DNA of 50,266 nt from an uncultured Bacteroidales bacterium (GTDB lineage: Bacteria; Bacteroidota; Bacteroidia; Bacteroidales; UBA932), in assembly GCA_946999645.1 (NCBI GenBank), contig CAMQDS010000013.1:1-50266 (forward strand), given 5' to 3'. Below the pieces are notes generated by a model. It searched no databases and was not told where the DNA came from. It worked only from the letters and a program-made list of their open reading frames with translations. This document shows positions 1 to 9,224 of this stretch, piece after piece; the stretch's first letter is position 1; each line of letters opens with the position of its first letter. The position numbers and the translations under genes were made by a program.

Positions 1-459
1 CCACAGGGTTGGATTCAGACTCCACGCCCCAACACCACACCGAATACCAACCCCGACCCACCTGTAAGCTGGAACGACCCGAGTAACCCTGATGACCCGC
101 AGGCTAGTTATGGTTATATTCCAAATGACACTACAAAAGAAGAGACCTTCTTCTATCACAGTGACCACTTAGGCAGCACGTCTTATATCACAGACGACAA
201 AGCCAATATCACCCAGTATGATGCTTACTTGCCCTACGGTGAACTCCTTGTAGACGAGCATTCATCGAGTGAAGACTTACCGTATAAGTTCAATGGCAAA
301 CAGTTTGATGAGGAAACTGGCTTGTATTATTATGGTGCAAGGTACTTGAATCCTATAGCAAGTATTTGGTATGGGGTGGATCCGTTGGCAGAAACCGCGG
401 TGATTATAGCAATTTTGATTGCTATCAGTTGCGAGGCTCAAAGCAAGTTACCTGGGTAA
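1..459 (+). CDS. RHS-repeat protein, 3' fragment (partial at window start)
   Basis: Open from the first base in frame 1, so the gene begins upstream of the window. The translation carries the RHS-associated core signature: FYHSDHLGSTSYITD, then YDAYLPYGE, then a FNGKQFDEETGLYYYGARYLNP block ending in GVDPLAE. This core normally closes the shell of RHS/YD-repeat proteins, which carry a variable toxin tip or act as surface proteins. After DPLAE the usual continuation (a short linker to a conserved NPxxxxDPDG end) is missing, and about 22 unrelated hydrophobic residues lead to a stop. The DNA is clearly richer in G+C up to about base 395 and AT-rich beyond it, so the end looks like a recombination or deletion scar. 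It is probably a remnant and not a working effector. Confidence 0.8.
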   Translation, partial: PQGWIQTPRPNTTPNTNPDPPVSWNDPSNPDDPQASYGYIPNDTTKEETFFYHSDHLGSTSYITDDKANITQYDAYLPYGELLVDEHSSSEDLPYKFNGKQFDEETGLYYYGARYLNPIASIWYGVDPLAETAVIIAILIAISCEAQSKLPG

Positions 460-664
460 ATATAGGAATAGTCTCATATTTATTAATGGCAAATCAGTAA
501 ATTACAGACTTATAACAGTGTATACATTAATTGATAAGAAAATTGTCAAAGATATGTATGAGATGGAATTGTGTTCTAATAGAACAATAGATTTAGACTC
601 TATTTTTTGGATGGAAGAAAAATTATTTTGGAATAACGGGTTGTTTAGGCAGCCATACTGGTAA
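396..664 (+). pseudogene. Decayed reading frame after the RHS core
   Basis: Two plausible protein stretches follow the RHS core in different frames. Frame 3 from about 396 reads GDYSNFDCYQLRGSKQVTWVN before a stop at about 497. Frame 2 continues with FINGKSVNYRLITVYTLI and ends in WNNGLFRQPYW with a stop at 662-664. Neither joins the RHS frame without a shift. The simplest reading is the degraded 3' end of a gene, perhaps an RHS tip domain or a cognate immunity gene, joined to the RHS core by deletion. I do not recognise the family. It could also be coincidental open sequence. Confidence 0.4.
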
Positions 665-672
665 ATCTTTTT

Positions 673-680
673 TATCTTCG
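673..680 (+). promoter_or_regulatory. Possible -7 element for the envelope cassette
   Basis: TATCTTCG matches the Bacteroidota -7 consensus TAnnTTTG at all but one fixed base and lies about 35 bases before the first cassette gene. No TTTG is seen at the expected 19-base spacing, so this is a weak call. Confidence 0.3.
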
Positions 681-714
681 CGTAAGTAATAGTAACGGGA
701 AAAACAGAAATGAA

Positions 715-2844
715 ATGAAATATAGTAGAATATATACTTGTATATCAGTTGTAGTGTTGATGTTGCTGACATCAATGATGAGTGCTGGGAGCAAACGTGG
801 TGCTACTTCGGTAGCAATAGTGGTTGACAGTGTTACTAATGCAATTGTAGGCGGTTCTGTTGAAAAATATGCAGAATCTATTAGAGCTATTGGTAAAAAT
901 ACATTTATAATAAATGTAAAGAGCAGTATTGATGCTGGCAAAATAAGAGATACCTTGCAGTATTTATATAGTTATAAGCGATTGGAAGGGGCTGTATTGA
1001 TAGGCGATATTCCTATACCTATGGTTCGTGCTGGAAATCATTTAACTACAGCTTTCAAAATGGACCCGGCTTTATCTTGGCAAAAGTCATCTGTTCCCTC
1101 AGATAGATTTTATGATGATTTTCATCTGAAATTTAATTATATAAAGAATGATGAACATAATAATTTGTTGAGGTATTACGAAATTGCAGATAATAGCCCT
1201 CAAACAATCAGATGTAATATATATTCTGCAAGAATAAAGCCTTCCAAATCCGACACGAAATATTCTTATTATGAATTAATAGCGTCATTTTTGGAAAGAG
1301 CCGCAGAAAGCAAAAAACATAAAGAGCGTCTTGATTATGTAATGCACTTTGGTGGGCATGGTAATAGTTCTGAAAGTTTTAATGCAAGGATTGATGAAAA
1401 TATGGCGTTGTATGAGCAATTAGGTTTTGTATCTCCCTCAGAAAAAGTTTGTTATCTAAATTATGATGAGGACAGATATGTTAAGTCGCGTTTTCTTAAA
1501 GCCTTAGCAAGTCCTGATTTGGATATAGCCTTTATACATAGTCACGGTGCCGTAAAAAAGCAATATTTAAGCAAACAGCCCTATACCTTTGTACCAAAAG
1601 AACATTTGGAATATGCAAAAGCTCAATTTAGAGATAGGTTGCGGAGTGCTAAAGATACTTTAAAAATTAAGGCTGAAATTATACGTCAATATGATATACC
1701 AGCTGATTGGCTAGATGGCTTTTCATCAAAGGCTCTTACCACCAAAGACTCTTTACAAAATAGTTTAACGGATGTCAGTATTGAGGATTTGAAAAATTAC
1801 AATTCAGGAGTTAAAGTTCTAATTTTGGATGCATGTTTCAATGGGGCTTTTATATATGATGATTATATAGCGGCTGAATATGCATTTGGTAAAAATTCTT
1901 CCACTCTTGCTGTTTTTGGAAACAGTGTAAATATTATTCAGGACCACCATAAAAATGCTATGATGGGTTTACTGTCTTATGGCGTATCAATCGGAAATAT
2001 GGCAAAATATAATATGACCTTAGAGTCGCATATATTCGGTGATCCTACTTTCTTTTTTGAAGGGAAAAAGTCGGGATTTGGTAATTTTGACAACGTTGTA
2101 ACATTCCCTACTTTGCATGATGCTTATAAAATGTACAAATCGAGTATACCTGATATTTCATGTTTGGGAATGCGTTTATTATACCATAATGGTAAAATAA
2201 GTACCGAGAAAATAATGGAGAGCCTTACGAATGATAACAGAATGAATGTTCGGATGGGTGCTCTGTCTTGTATTGCTGGTCAAATGTCTGATTATTTGCC
2301 CAATGCTATTATTGCTGGACTGAATGATTCGTATGAACTGATAAGAAGAATGTCTGCTCGGTATGCTGAAAATAATGGCTCAGAATTACTTATAAAATCG
2401 ATATTGAAACATTATTATGATCCTTTGGAAACTTCACGTGTTAGGTACCATTTGTTAAATTCGATAAAACAATACAAGTTTTCGGAGTTGAAAAATCAAA
2501 TTTTGCCGCAAGACTATAATCGATTTAAAAGAATGTGTATGTCTGACAGTTCAGATATTTCATGTTTAACGGATAGTACTGTATCTGTTAAAGAAAAACT
2601 GTCAATAATAAAGGCTCAACGGAATAGCTGTCTTGCAATGGCTGTTGAACCGATGTTAAAAATTATCGACTGTGATTTAAATGAGAATTTACGTCTGGCT
2701 GCTGTTGAAGCATTAGGCTGGTATAAGTATTCATACAAGCGTGAATTTATAGTTCTAAAGTGTAAGTCACTTGCAGAAAAGACAACTGATAAGAAATTGA
2801 AAAGAGAACTTTATAAAACTATTAGAAGGCTTACCGTGGAATGA
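715..2844 (+). CDS. Secreted C25/gingipain-like (clan CD) cysteine peptidase with C-terminal HEAT-like repeats
   Basis: 709 residues with an N-terminal signal sequence (about 1-24). Clan-CD marks are visible: the histidine motifs HFGGHG at 211-216 and FIHSHG near 275-277, each after hydrophobic strands, then LILDACFNGA with Cys374, and the C25-type closing motif FGDP at 441-444. In gingipain-type peptidases a GHG histidine and a cysteine after a hydrophobic strand form the dyad; here Cys374 is clear, while either His215 or His277 could be its partner. About 80 residues inserted between His277 and Cys374 would be unusual. Residues about 480-709 are alpha-helical and look like HEAT repeats (for example NLRLAAVEALGWY), suggesting protein binding. 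No type IX secretion tail is evident. The stop overlaps the next start as ATGA, so translation is probably coupled to the receptor. Substrate unknown. Confidence 0.7.
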   Translation: MKYSRIYTCISVVVLMLLTSMMSAGSKRGATSVAIVVDSVTNAIVGGSVEKYAESIRAIGKNTFIINVKSSIDAGKIRDTLQYLYSYKRLEGAVLIGDIPIPMVRAGNHLTTAFKMDPALSWQKSSVPSDRFYDDFHLKFNYIKNDEHNNLLRYYEIADNSPQTIRCNIYSARIKPSKSDTKYSYYELIASFLERAAESKKHKERLDYVMHFGGHGNSSESFNARIDENMALYEQLGFVSPSEKVCYLNYDEDRYVKSRFLKALASPDLDIAFIHSHGAVKKQYLSKQPYTFVPKEHLEYAKAQFRDRLRSAKDTLKIKAEIIRQYDIPADWLDGFSSKALTTKDSLQNSLTDVSIEDLKNYNSGVKVLILDACFNGAFIYDDYIAAEYAFGKNSSTLAVFGNSVNIIQDHHKNAMMGLLSYGVSIGNMAKYNMTLESHIFGDPTFFFEGKKSGFGNFDNVVTFPTLHDAYKMYKSSIPDISCLGMRLLYHNGKISTEKIMESLTNDNRMNVRMGALSCIAGQMSDYLPNAIIAGLNDSYELIRRMSARYAENNGSELLIKSILKHYYDPLETSRVRYHLLNSIKQYKFSELKNQILPQDYNRFKRMCMSDSSDISCLTDSTVSVKEKLSIIKAQRNSCLAMAVEPMLKIIDCDLNENLRLAAVEALGWYKYSYKREFIVLKCKSLAEKTTDKKLKRELYKTIRRLTVE

Positions 2845-5666
2845 AAAGGACGAGCGTAATATTGATAGTCCTTTCCCTATTGATTACACTTCCTGTATTC
2901 TCAATGCGCAGGAGCGGTAATTTGTCTTTCTATGGCACTGTGAGTACAATAGAAAACTCTAAGAAAATCCCTGTAGAATTTGCGGCTCTTATAATTCAAC
3001 CATCAGGTTATTATGCAATTACAGATAGTTTAGGACATTATTGTTTTGATAAATTAGAACCTGGTAAATATGATTTATCTATACAGTTGATAGGCTATGT
3101 GACTATTGATACTACTATAGTTTTATCTGAAAATCGCACAAAATATAATTTTATTCTGAATGAAAATACTTTCAGACTTAATGAAGTAAATGTAATTGCT
3201 GAACATAGTAATGCTTCTGGTGCTACTTCTTCTAAGATTTCCCGTCAGGCAATTGATCACTCTCAGACTGCTTCTTTGGCGGATATAATGAGCCTTCTAC
3301 CTGGAGCTGATTTTACAAATCCTGATTTATCATCGACTAAAACTATATCACTTAGAACGGCAATGCCAACCTCAATGAATAGTTTAGGAACTTCTATAAT
3401 TGTTGATGGCTCACCGTTATCTAACAATGCCAATATGGAGGGACTTAACACAGCAATAACAGGGGTATCATCTACTATTGTTGGTTCAGCAGTTTCAATG
3501 GCTGGAAGTATTCCGAATGGAGGTCTTGATGTACGTTCTATATCCACTGATAATATTGAATCCGTAGATGTTATAAGGGGTATCCCTTCTGTTAAATATG
3601 GAGATATTACTTCAGGAGCTGTAGTAATAAATTCAAAGGCAGGGATTGAGCCTCTTAATATTAAACTAAAAACAGACCCTAAGATTTATCAGATTTATAT
3701 TTCAAAAGGATTAAAATTGAATAAAAACTTAGGAGAGTTGCATTTGAGTACAGGTTATACTTATAGCAATGCAAAGACAACGGAACGCTATGCTTATTAC
3801 CAAAGGTGCAATATAAAAGGATTATGGACAAAGAAATTTGATAAACTTTTTCAAACGACTTCTATAGAGTTTAAGTTTGGAAAGGATACAAGGAACAAAA
3901 ATCCGGATGATAAACGCTCATCAACAGCATCTGCAGGAACAGATTTGGGCTATAGAATTAATACTACTGGAACATGGAATATAAACAAGGGCTGGATTAA
4001 AACTTTGAAGTATTCAGCATCCAACAGTTTTCATTATAGAAAATCGTTCTATGAACAGGACTGCATAAATGCACTTAATATATATTCAACTAATATGACT
4101 GATGGTACCACAGTTTCCAATATAAAAGGAAAGAGAATATATGATGTTTATGGCCAGGAAATTACAAATTTTGGAGAAGATGGTATGAACCGATTTGCTA
4201 CTTTTATGCCGTATTACTATTTTTCTCATTATGATTTTTATTCAAAGGAATTGAATATATATGCCCAAGTTATTCTGAATCTTCATAAATCCTGGGAAGC
4301 TACAAGTGAAAATATTCTTATCGGAACTGATTTTAAATCAGATGGTAATCTTGGACGTGGCTTGGTGTTTAAGGAAGGTTGTCCTCCTCCCAAAAGTCCT
4401 AATCCAGAGTCGGGATACAGAAGTCGTCCTTTATATGAAGTTCCTTTTATTAATCAATATAGTGTATTTGCAGAAAATGTTTTCAAAACAACTTTTCTTA
4501 ATAGAAATTTTTTGATTATCTCTGGTCTTAGATATGATTATGTGAATGGACTTAAATGCATATCTCCTCGTATTAATACGGATATTACACTTTTACGCGA
4601 TATATTATCTTTGAGAGCCGGATATGGAATTACTGCAAAAGCTCCGACTTCAGGTTACTTATATCCAAATAATGCTTACTATGATCAGGCTAATTATAAT
4701 AGTTTAGATGCAGATGATCCTGCAAAGCGATTGGTGATTGCAACTACTTATGTGTTTGATACAAAAAATCCAAATCTTCAAATGGCAACAAATAGAAAAA
4801 TAGAAGTTGGAGCAGATATAAAGTTTATGAAAAAATATAAGTTTGCTATAACATTTTTCGATGAACTTATGGAAAATGGATACGACTTTAATCTTACTTT
4901 TTCTTCTATACATTATATGCCATTTAGATATTATGTATCAAAAGGTGCTGATAGTGAGGGTAATCCAACTTTATTACGTTCTGTGGATACACACAAATTT
5001 TTCCTGAGTTATATGCCTACTAATAGCAGGTGGCAACAAAACAGAGGAATTGAATATGAAATGGATTTGGGACGATTTGATAAGATTCGTACATCTTTAA
5101 GCCTTAATGGTGCATGGGTTGTGACAAGAAATTCAAGTACTGGGTATAGTTTTGATATTAATGCTATTCATGGGAGTACATTAAAAAGTCATGTAGCGGT
5201 ATATGATCCTATGACCTATACATATGAATATGAAAAGGCAATGGCAGCTCTTCGTATAACACACAATATTCCATCAATTGGTTTTGTTGTAACCCTTACT
5301 TCAGGTCTTAGTATTTTTACAAAAAGTAGAACTTTATATAAAAATGAAACTTTCCCTAAGCATTATATCTCAAATGATGATGGAAAAGTATATCCTTTTA
5401 CAGCTGAAATGGCATCTAATCCTGCTTTTAGTTATATGATTGATCCTCTTTCAAATAGTCGTTTTATAACAGAAAGGCACAAGTCATCGATTGTTTTTAA
5501 TATAAATGTATCAAAAGAGATAAAAAATTTTCTAACCGCTTCTTTTTATGTAAATAATTTATTTAATTACCGTCCATTAGACCAATCTGAAGTATCTAAA
5601 GGCTCATATACAGAGCTTAATAATCCTATCTATTTCGGCTTTGAACTTAAAATGAAATTATTTTAA
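2841..5666 (+). CDS. TonB-dependent outer-membrane receptor with carboxypeptidase-regulatory-like domain
   Basis: 941 residues. A signal peptide (about 1-21) is followed by a carboxypeptidase D regulatory-like beta-sandwich (about 29-115: FYGTVSTIENSKKIPVEFA, then GYYAITDSLGHYCF). A plug domain covers about 125-275, including IESVDVIRGIPSVKYGDI and the TSGAVVINSK end typical of TonB plugs, and the remainder is a beta-barrel ending in an aromatic F. Such receptors import large or scarce nutrients through the outer membrane using ExbB/ExbD/TonB energy. It has no SusD partner. It lies between a secreted peptidase (4-base overlap) and a DUF4876 lipoprotein gene 14 bases downstream, which suggests one outer-membrane complex. 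The ligand cannot be told from sequence. Confidence 0.9.
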   Translation: MKRTSVILIVLSLLITLPVFSMRRSGNLSFYGTVSTIENSKKIPVEFAALIIQPSGYYAITDSLGHYCFDKLEPGKYDLSIQLIGYVTIDTTIVLSENRTKYNFILNENTFRLNEVNVIAEHSNASGATSSKISRQAIDHSQTASLADIMSLLPGADFTNPDLSSTKTISLRTAMPTSMNSLGTSIIVDGSPLSNNANMEGLNTAITGVSSTIVGSAVSMAGSIPNGGLDVRSISTDNIESVDVIRGIPSVKYGDITSGAVVINSKAGIEPLNIKLKTDPKIYQIYISKGLKLNKNLGELHLSTGYTYSNAKTTERYAYYQRCNIKGLWTKKFDKLFQTTSIEFKFGKDTRNKNPDDKRSSTASAGTDLGYRINTTGTWNINKGWIKTLKYSASNSFHYRKSFYEQDCINALNIYSTNMTDGTTVSNIKGKRIYDVYGQEITNFGEDGMNRFATFMPYYYFSHYDFYSKELNIYAQVILNLHKSWEATSENILIGTDFKSDGNLGRGLVFKEGCPPPKSPNPESGYRSRPLYEVPFINQYSVFAENVFKTTFLNRNFLIISGLRYDYVNGLKCISPRINTDITLLRDILSLRAGYGITAKAPTSGYLYPNNAYYDQANYNSLDADDPAKRLVIATTYVFDTKNPNLQMATNRKIEVGADIKFMKKYKFAITFFDELMENGYDFNLTFSSIHYMPFRYYVSKGADSEGNPTLLRSVDTHKFFLSYMPTNSRWQQNRGIEYEMDLGRFDKIRTSLSLNGAWVVTRNSSTGYSFDINAIHGSTLKSHVAVYDPMTYTYEYEKAMAALRITHNIPSIGFVVTLTSGLSIFTKSRTLYKNETFPKHYISNDDGKVYPFTAEMASNPAFSYMIDPLSNSRFITERHKSSIVFNINVSKEIKNFLTASFYVNNLFNYRPLDQSEVSKGSYTELNNPIYFGFELKMKLF

Positions 5667-5680
5667 AAAATTGTAGTATT

Positions 5681-6887
5681 ATGAGTAAAGTAAAATTTTT
5701 GTGGATCTTTGCCTTAGTGGCAGCACTTATGAATATCTCTTGTAAAAAGGATGTGCAGAATGCAAAATATTATAGTGTTGAGGTAAATATAGTAGCCCCA
5801 GAAAATGGTTTTGTAGCACCTAAATCTTATAAAGTTGTATTTAATAATGTTGGAAATGGTGAAAACATTACCGCAAATTTCACTGATTTAAAGGGGACTG
5901 TAGATAAAATTATAACAGGTACCTATAATATAACCATATCTGCTCAATATTCAGGTAATGGCTTTTCTATGAATTATCTTAGGTTCAGTTGAAAATTTCT
6001 CTGTATCAAAAGAAAATTTATCTGTTAACATACCGCTTAAAGTTTCCAAAACATCTGACCTTGTTTTTAAGGAAATACATTATAATGCGGCTCTAAATTT
6101 AAAAGGAAAGCCCTATCTTAAAGATACATACTTCGAAATATATAACAATTCTGATAAGACAGTTTATGCTGATGGACTTTGTCTTGGAGATGCTCGTTCT
6201 TATAAAAAGTTTAAATTTTCTTCTCCAGAACTGAAAGGGAAAGAAGATGATTATATATTTATAGGTTCATATGTGTGGAAGATTCCTGGTGACGGGACCA
6301 AGTATCCTATTGCTCCAGGAGAGTCTTTTATAATTGCAGCGTGGGCTAAAGATCATAGCAAGGAGTCTAAATCGTTGGACTTATCAACTGCTGAGTTTGA
6401 AACAGTATGTCAAAAATATCTTGATAAAGGACAGACAAATTGCAATGCAGTGGATATGATTTTGGAGTGTACTATTTCTCCTAATAGTTTGGCAAATCAA
6501 CTTGGACAGTTTCGTGGTGCTGCCTGGGTTCTATTCTATCCTGAAGTCGCTTTGCGTAAAGATGGAAAGTATTTGGAGTCCAACAAACCAAAGAATTACG
6601 GACAGGAGGTGCTTAAAAGTTCAGTGCTTGATGCCGTGGATTGCGTAAGTAAAGAGACTGACGATAAACGTTTGCCTTCAGATATTGATGCTGGAAAAAT
6701 TTGGTGTAAATCTACTGGCGGTAATCAGAGTATAGTACGTAAGGTGGCTTCTACATCTAAGGATGGCAGAAAGATTTATAAGGATACTAATAATACTTCT
6801 GAAGACTTTGAGATCTCAAATAAACCAGAGATTAGACGTAATGGAGCCAAACGTCCTTCTTGGAGTACTTGGAATACAGCACAATAG
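5681..6887 (+). pseudogene. DUF4876-type lipoprotein, split by a +1 frameshift
   Basis: Frame 2 from ATG 5681 encodes a lipoprotein signal with lipobox NISC and a beta-rich domain, stopping at 5990-5992. Frame 3 continues the same protein without interruption (VENFSVSKENLSVNIPLK, then FKEIHYNA and FEIYNNSDKTVYADGL, a lamin-tail-like fold), ending at 6887. Frame 3 has a stop at 5970-5972, so the shift must occur within bases 5973-5992. Dropping one A in CTT-AGG-T at 5978-5984 restores a single protein of about 401 residues reading MNYLGSVENF. The gene lies between the TonB-dependent receptor and a DUF6850 protein, the setting known for DUF4876. It may be a recent mutation, a sequencing error or programmed +1 frameshifting. 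Confidence 0.75.
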
Positions 6888-6893
6888 TTATTT

Positions 6894-8435
6894 ATGCAAA
6901 GAATAGCTAAGGTGTTATCATTTATATTGTTCGTGCTTGTGCCTTTCGGGATACAGGCACGGACTTTAAATTTTATAGACAAGACCGATATAGCGCAGCA
7001 TTTAGATAAAAATCTATGGTTTGCTGGAAATAATGCAGCTGGCATATCTTTTTCTTCTTTATCCGATTATAATATTGTCAATTCCAGTTTTAAATATAAA
7101 AACGGGGATTTTTCACTTATGCAGGAGGGAAAGAATAGCAGTGTCGTTAGTTTTGATACTCAAGGGGCTGTTAAGAAGGGAAAGTTTAGCCTTTGGGGAC
7201 TTTTTAATTATAATTTGGAGAATATCAATAAGTCATATTTTAATACATTACTTTTTAATCCTTTTGATGAAAGGTTGTTATATAACGTTGCAGATACTGT
7301 GGAAAGTACCTGGAATAGGCAATGTTATCAAATGACGTTTAAGGCATCCGCTCCTTTGATGGAGGATAAACTGTCTTTAGGTATGCAAGTGTCCTATTCT
7401 GATAGGATAGCCTCAAAACAGAATGATCCAAGGGCTGAATCGTATAGTTATATTTTGGATGTAAAACCTTCATTTGTATGGAAGTTAGGAAAAATTAAAA
7501 TAGGGGGATATGCTCTCTATTCGCATCTTCTCGAAAGAACTGCACCTACATTAAGTAATGGCTCTGAGATACAACGCGTATATATGCTTAAAGGTCTTGG
7601 AAATTTTATAAATGAAATAGTAGGGCAATCTGGTCTTAGAACTATGTATTATTTTATAAATTCATACGGAGGTGGAGCAGAATTTGCATTTAATGCGCCT
7701 TCTGTGCAAATGATTTGTGATGTTGGTGCAGTTGTGAATAATTCTATTACGAGGCATGGTGCTATTAATCCTCGAATGATAGGTAATGTCGCTGTATTTG
7801 AATACTATACGTCGTTTGATTTTCTTTATGGGAAGAGATTTAATAATAAAATTAGTTTAAGAGTTGATAGACATTCATCCTATGGCACAGAATATACCAC
7901 AATAATAGATAAAGATAGTGGTAACTGGAATATTGTGTCAGATGCAGTTATGAGTACATATGAAACAACTTCTGTAATGTTGTTGTGGCGAAAGTATATT
8001 ATGCACGGTGATACTCGTAGGTGGCTTTTAGAAACTAATATACTATGGAAAGATAAACGGGACAGGTATTTACTTCCTAAATCATGGCTATTCTACGATA
8101 ATCTGAAATTTACATCAATTGTAAAGAGACATTTTAATGCAGGTGGTTCTTCTTTAGATCTTGGAGGCATTTTTTCTTTGAAAAAGAATATATCGGGTGA
8201 ATATGTTTATTCAGGTTCAAAAAGTTCGTCACCTCCTGTTCGAAATTGGTATACTCATGATACTAAGGTGCTTACATCTGACTACATTAGGTGTGGAATT
8301 GATGTTGATTGGACTTTCCCTATAAAAAATGCAATAAATTTCAGTATACATTCTGATGTGGGGACAATGTATGCTCTTTGCAATAGGGGAATGTATATGT
8401 TTGATGCTTCGTGCGGAATATCCATTATATTTTAA
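6894..8435 (+). CDS. DUF6850-type outer-membrane beta-barrel protein
   Basis: 513 residues with a signal peptide (about 1-22, ending IQA-RT). The mature part is a series of alternating beta strands with many aromatic residues and ends in ISIIF, fitting an outer-membrane barrel with a terminal aromatic. Family members are usually found beside DUF4876 lipoproteins and TonB-dependent receptors, as here. The start lies 6 bases after the DUF4876 stop, and a strong hairpin terminator follows the gene, so it closes the cassette. Function is not established. It may form a pore or assembly partner for the receptor complex. Confidence 0.75.
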   Translation: MQRIAKVLSFILFVLVPFGIQARTLNFIDKTDIAQHLDKNLWFAGNNAAGISFSSLSDYNIVNSSFKYKNGDFSLMQEGKNSSVVSFDTQGAVKKGKFSLWGLFNYNLENINKSYFNTLLFNPFDERLLYNVADTVESTWNRQCYQMTFKASAPLMEDKLSLGMQVSYSDRIASKQNDPRAESYSYILDVKPSFVWKLGKIKIGGYALYSHLLERTAPTLSNGSEIQRVYMLKGLGNFINEIVGQSGLRTMYYFINSYGGGAEFAFNAPSVQMICDVGAVVNNSITRHGAINPRMIGNVAVFEYYTSFDFLYGKRFNNKISLRVDRHSSYGTEYTTIIDKDSGNWNIVSDAVMSTYETTSVMLLWRKYIMHGDTRRWLLETNILWKDKRDRYLLPKSWLFYDNLKFTSIVKRHFNAGGSSLDLGGIFSLKKNISGEYVYSGSKSSSPPVRNWYTHDTKVLTSDYIRCGIDVDWTFPIKNAINFSIHSDVGTMYALCNRGMYMFDASCGISIIF

Positions 8436-8442
8436 AACCATA

Positions 8443-8469
8443 AACCCCGAAAGTATTTCTCTCGGGGTT
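8443..8469. terminator. Hairpin terminator between convergent genes
   Basis: AACCCCGA (8443-8450) pairs perfectly with TCGGGGTT (8462-8469) around an 11-base loop. It stands between the end of the DUF6850 gene and the end of rpmH and probably serves both directions. Confidence 0.8.
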
Positions 8470-8514
8470 ATATAGCGACAATAGGATAACCTATTAACTT
8501 GTTGCAAGAACGCT

Positions 8515-8667
8515 TTAGAACCTATCTTCTGAAGATACGGTCAGTTTCTTACGGCCGTGACGGCGGCGTGATGCAAGTACGCGGCGACCATTGGCTGTTG
8601 CCATACGCTCACGGAATCCGTGCTTATTTACGCGTTTGCGTACAGATGGTTGAAATGTTCTTTTCAT
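8515..8667 (-). CDS. rpmH: 50S ribosomal protein L34
   Basis: A 50-residue minus-strand product beginning MKRTFQPSVRKRVNKHGFRE, followed by RMATANGRRVLASRRRHGRKKLTV. This is the highly conserved, strongly basic L34 sequence at normal length. It sits in the large ribosomal subunit near the peptide exit tunnel region. The gene forms its own short unit: a near-consensus promoter about 40 bases upstream and a terminator 45 bases downstream. A longer open frame on the opposite strand is only its shadow. Confidence 0.97.
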   Translation of the reverse strand: MKRTFQPSVRKRVNKHGFRERMATANGRRVLASRRRHGRKKLTVSSEDRF

Positions 8668-8705
8668 TATATGATATTTTTATATTCTCTCAGCAAAAAG
8701 GACTA

Positions 8706-8736
8706 CAAAGGTAAGATTTTTATATTCAATTGCAAA
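8706..8736 (-). promoter_or_regulatory. rpmH promoter
   Basis: On the minus strand TTTG (8733-8736), a 19-base spacer and TACCTTTG (8706-8713) match the Bacteroidota sigma-ABfr promoter (TTTG, about 19-21 bases, TAnnTTTG). The expected start of transcription is near 8699, giving a leader of about 30 bases before rpmH. Confidence 0.8.
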
Positions 8737-8770
8737 ATAATTTTTAATCCAGCAGGCTTTATGTTATAAG

Positions 8771-9166
8771 TTACATCCATTCATAGTTGTAATTCAACCC
8801 CTTGTAATCTCGCTGTCTGAACCATTCTAATAATGTAATATGTTTATTAAGTAATGGAAACAAATCAGTATCTAATGCTTCAGATAATGAATCAGGAATA
8901 CACGAAAGTTCAAACATAACAGTAGAATTATTTATCCCGATAAGGTATTCACAGCAATAACATTTAACAAAGTAGAGACCTTGCTCATTGTCATTTTCAG
9001 ATAATATAACATCAAATAATGAAATGGGATACTCATAAAGTTCTTTATATTCCATTTTTTCAAAGAATATACTTTCGTTTTTGGTTATTGAGTCTGTTTT
9101 CATTTTTATAAACAACTCCCGGTCAATCTCTGGTACTTGTTCACATTCATATTTACGTGCTTTCAT
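8771..9166 (-). CDS. Hypothetical protein of 131 residues
   Basis: Begins at ATG 9166. The product is acidic, with no signal peptide or membrane segment, and includes a cysteine cluster (VKCYCCEYL) around residue 70 and an aromatic C-terminus (LNYNYEWM). I do not recognise the family. It lies 58 bases after the rsmG stop on the same strand and about 100 bases before rpmH, so it may be the last gene of the rsmG transcript or a separate unit. Its size, acidity and unknown family would fit a stray immunity-type gene, but nothing in the sequence proves this. Confidence 0.6.
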   Translation of the reverse strand: MKARKYECEQVPEIDRELFIKMKTDSITKNESIFFEKMEYKELYEYPISLFDVILSENDNEQGLYFVKCYCCEYLIGINNSTVMFELSCIPDSLSEALDTDLFPLLNKHITLLEWFRQRDYKGLNYNYEWM

Positions 9167-9224
9167 AGATATCGATTAGTTAAATGAATATACAAATGAC
9201 AAACAAAATACAAATAAAATATAA

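Noticed and set aside
8499..8714. Plus-strand open frame of 71 codons
   Set aside because: It is the shadow of rpmH on the other strand; the minus strand encodes the conserved L34 protein.
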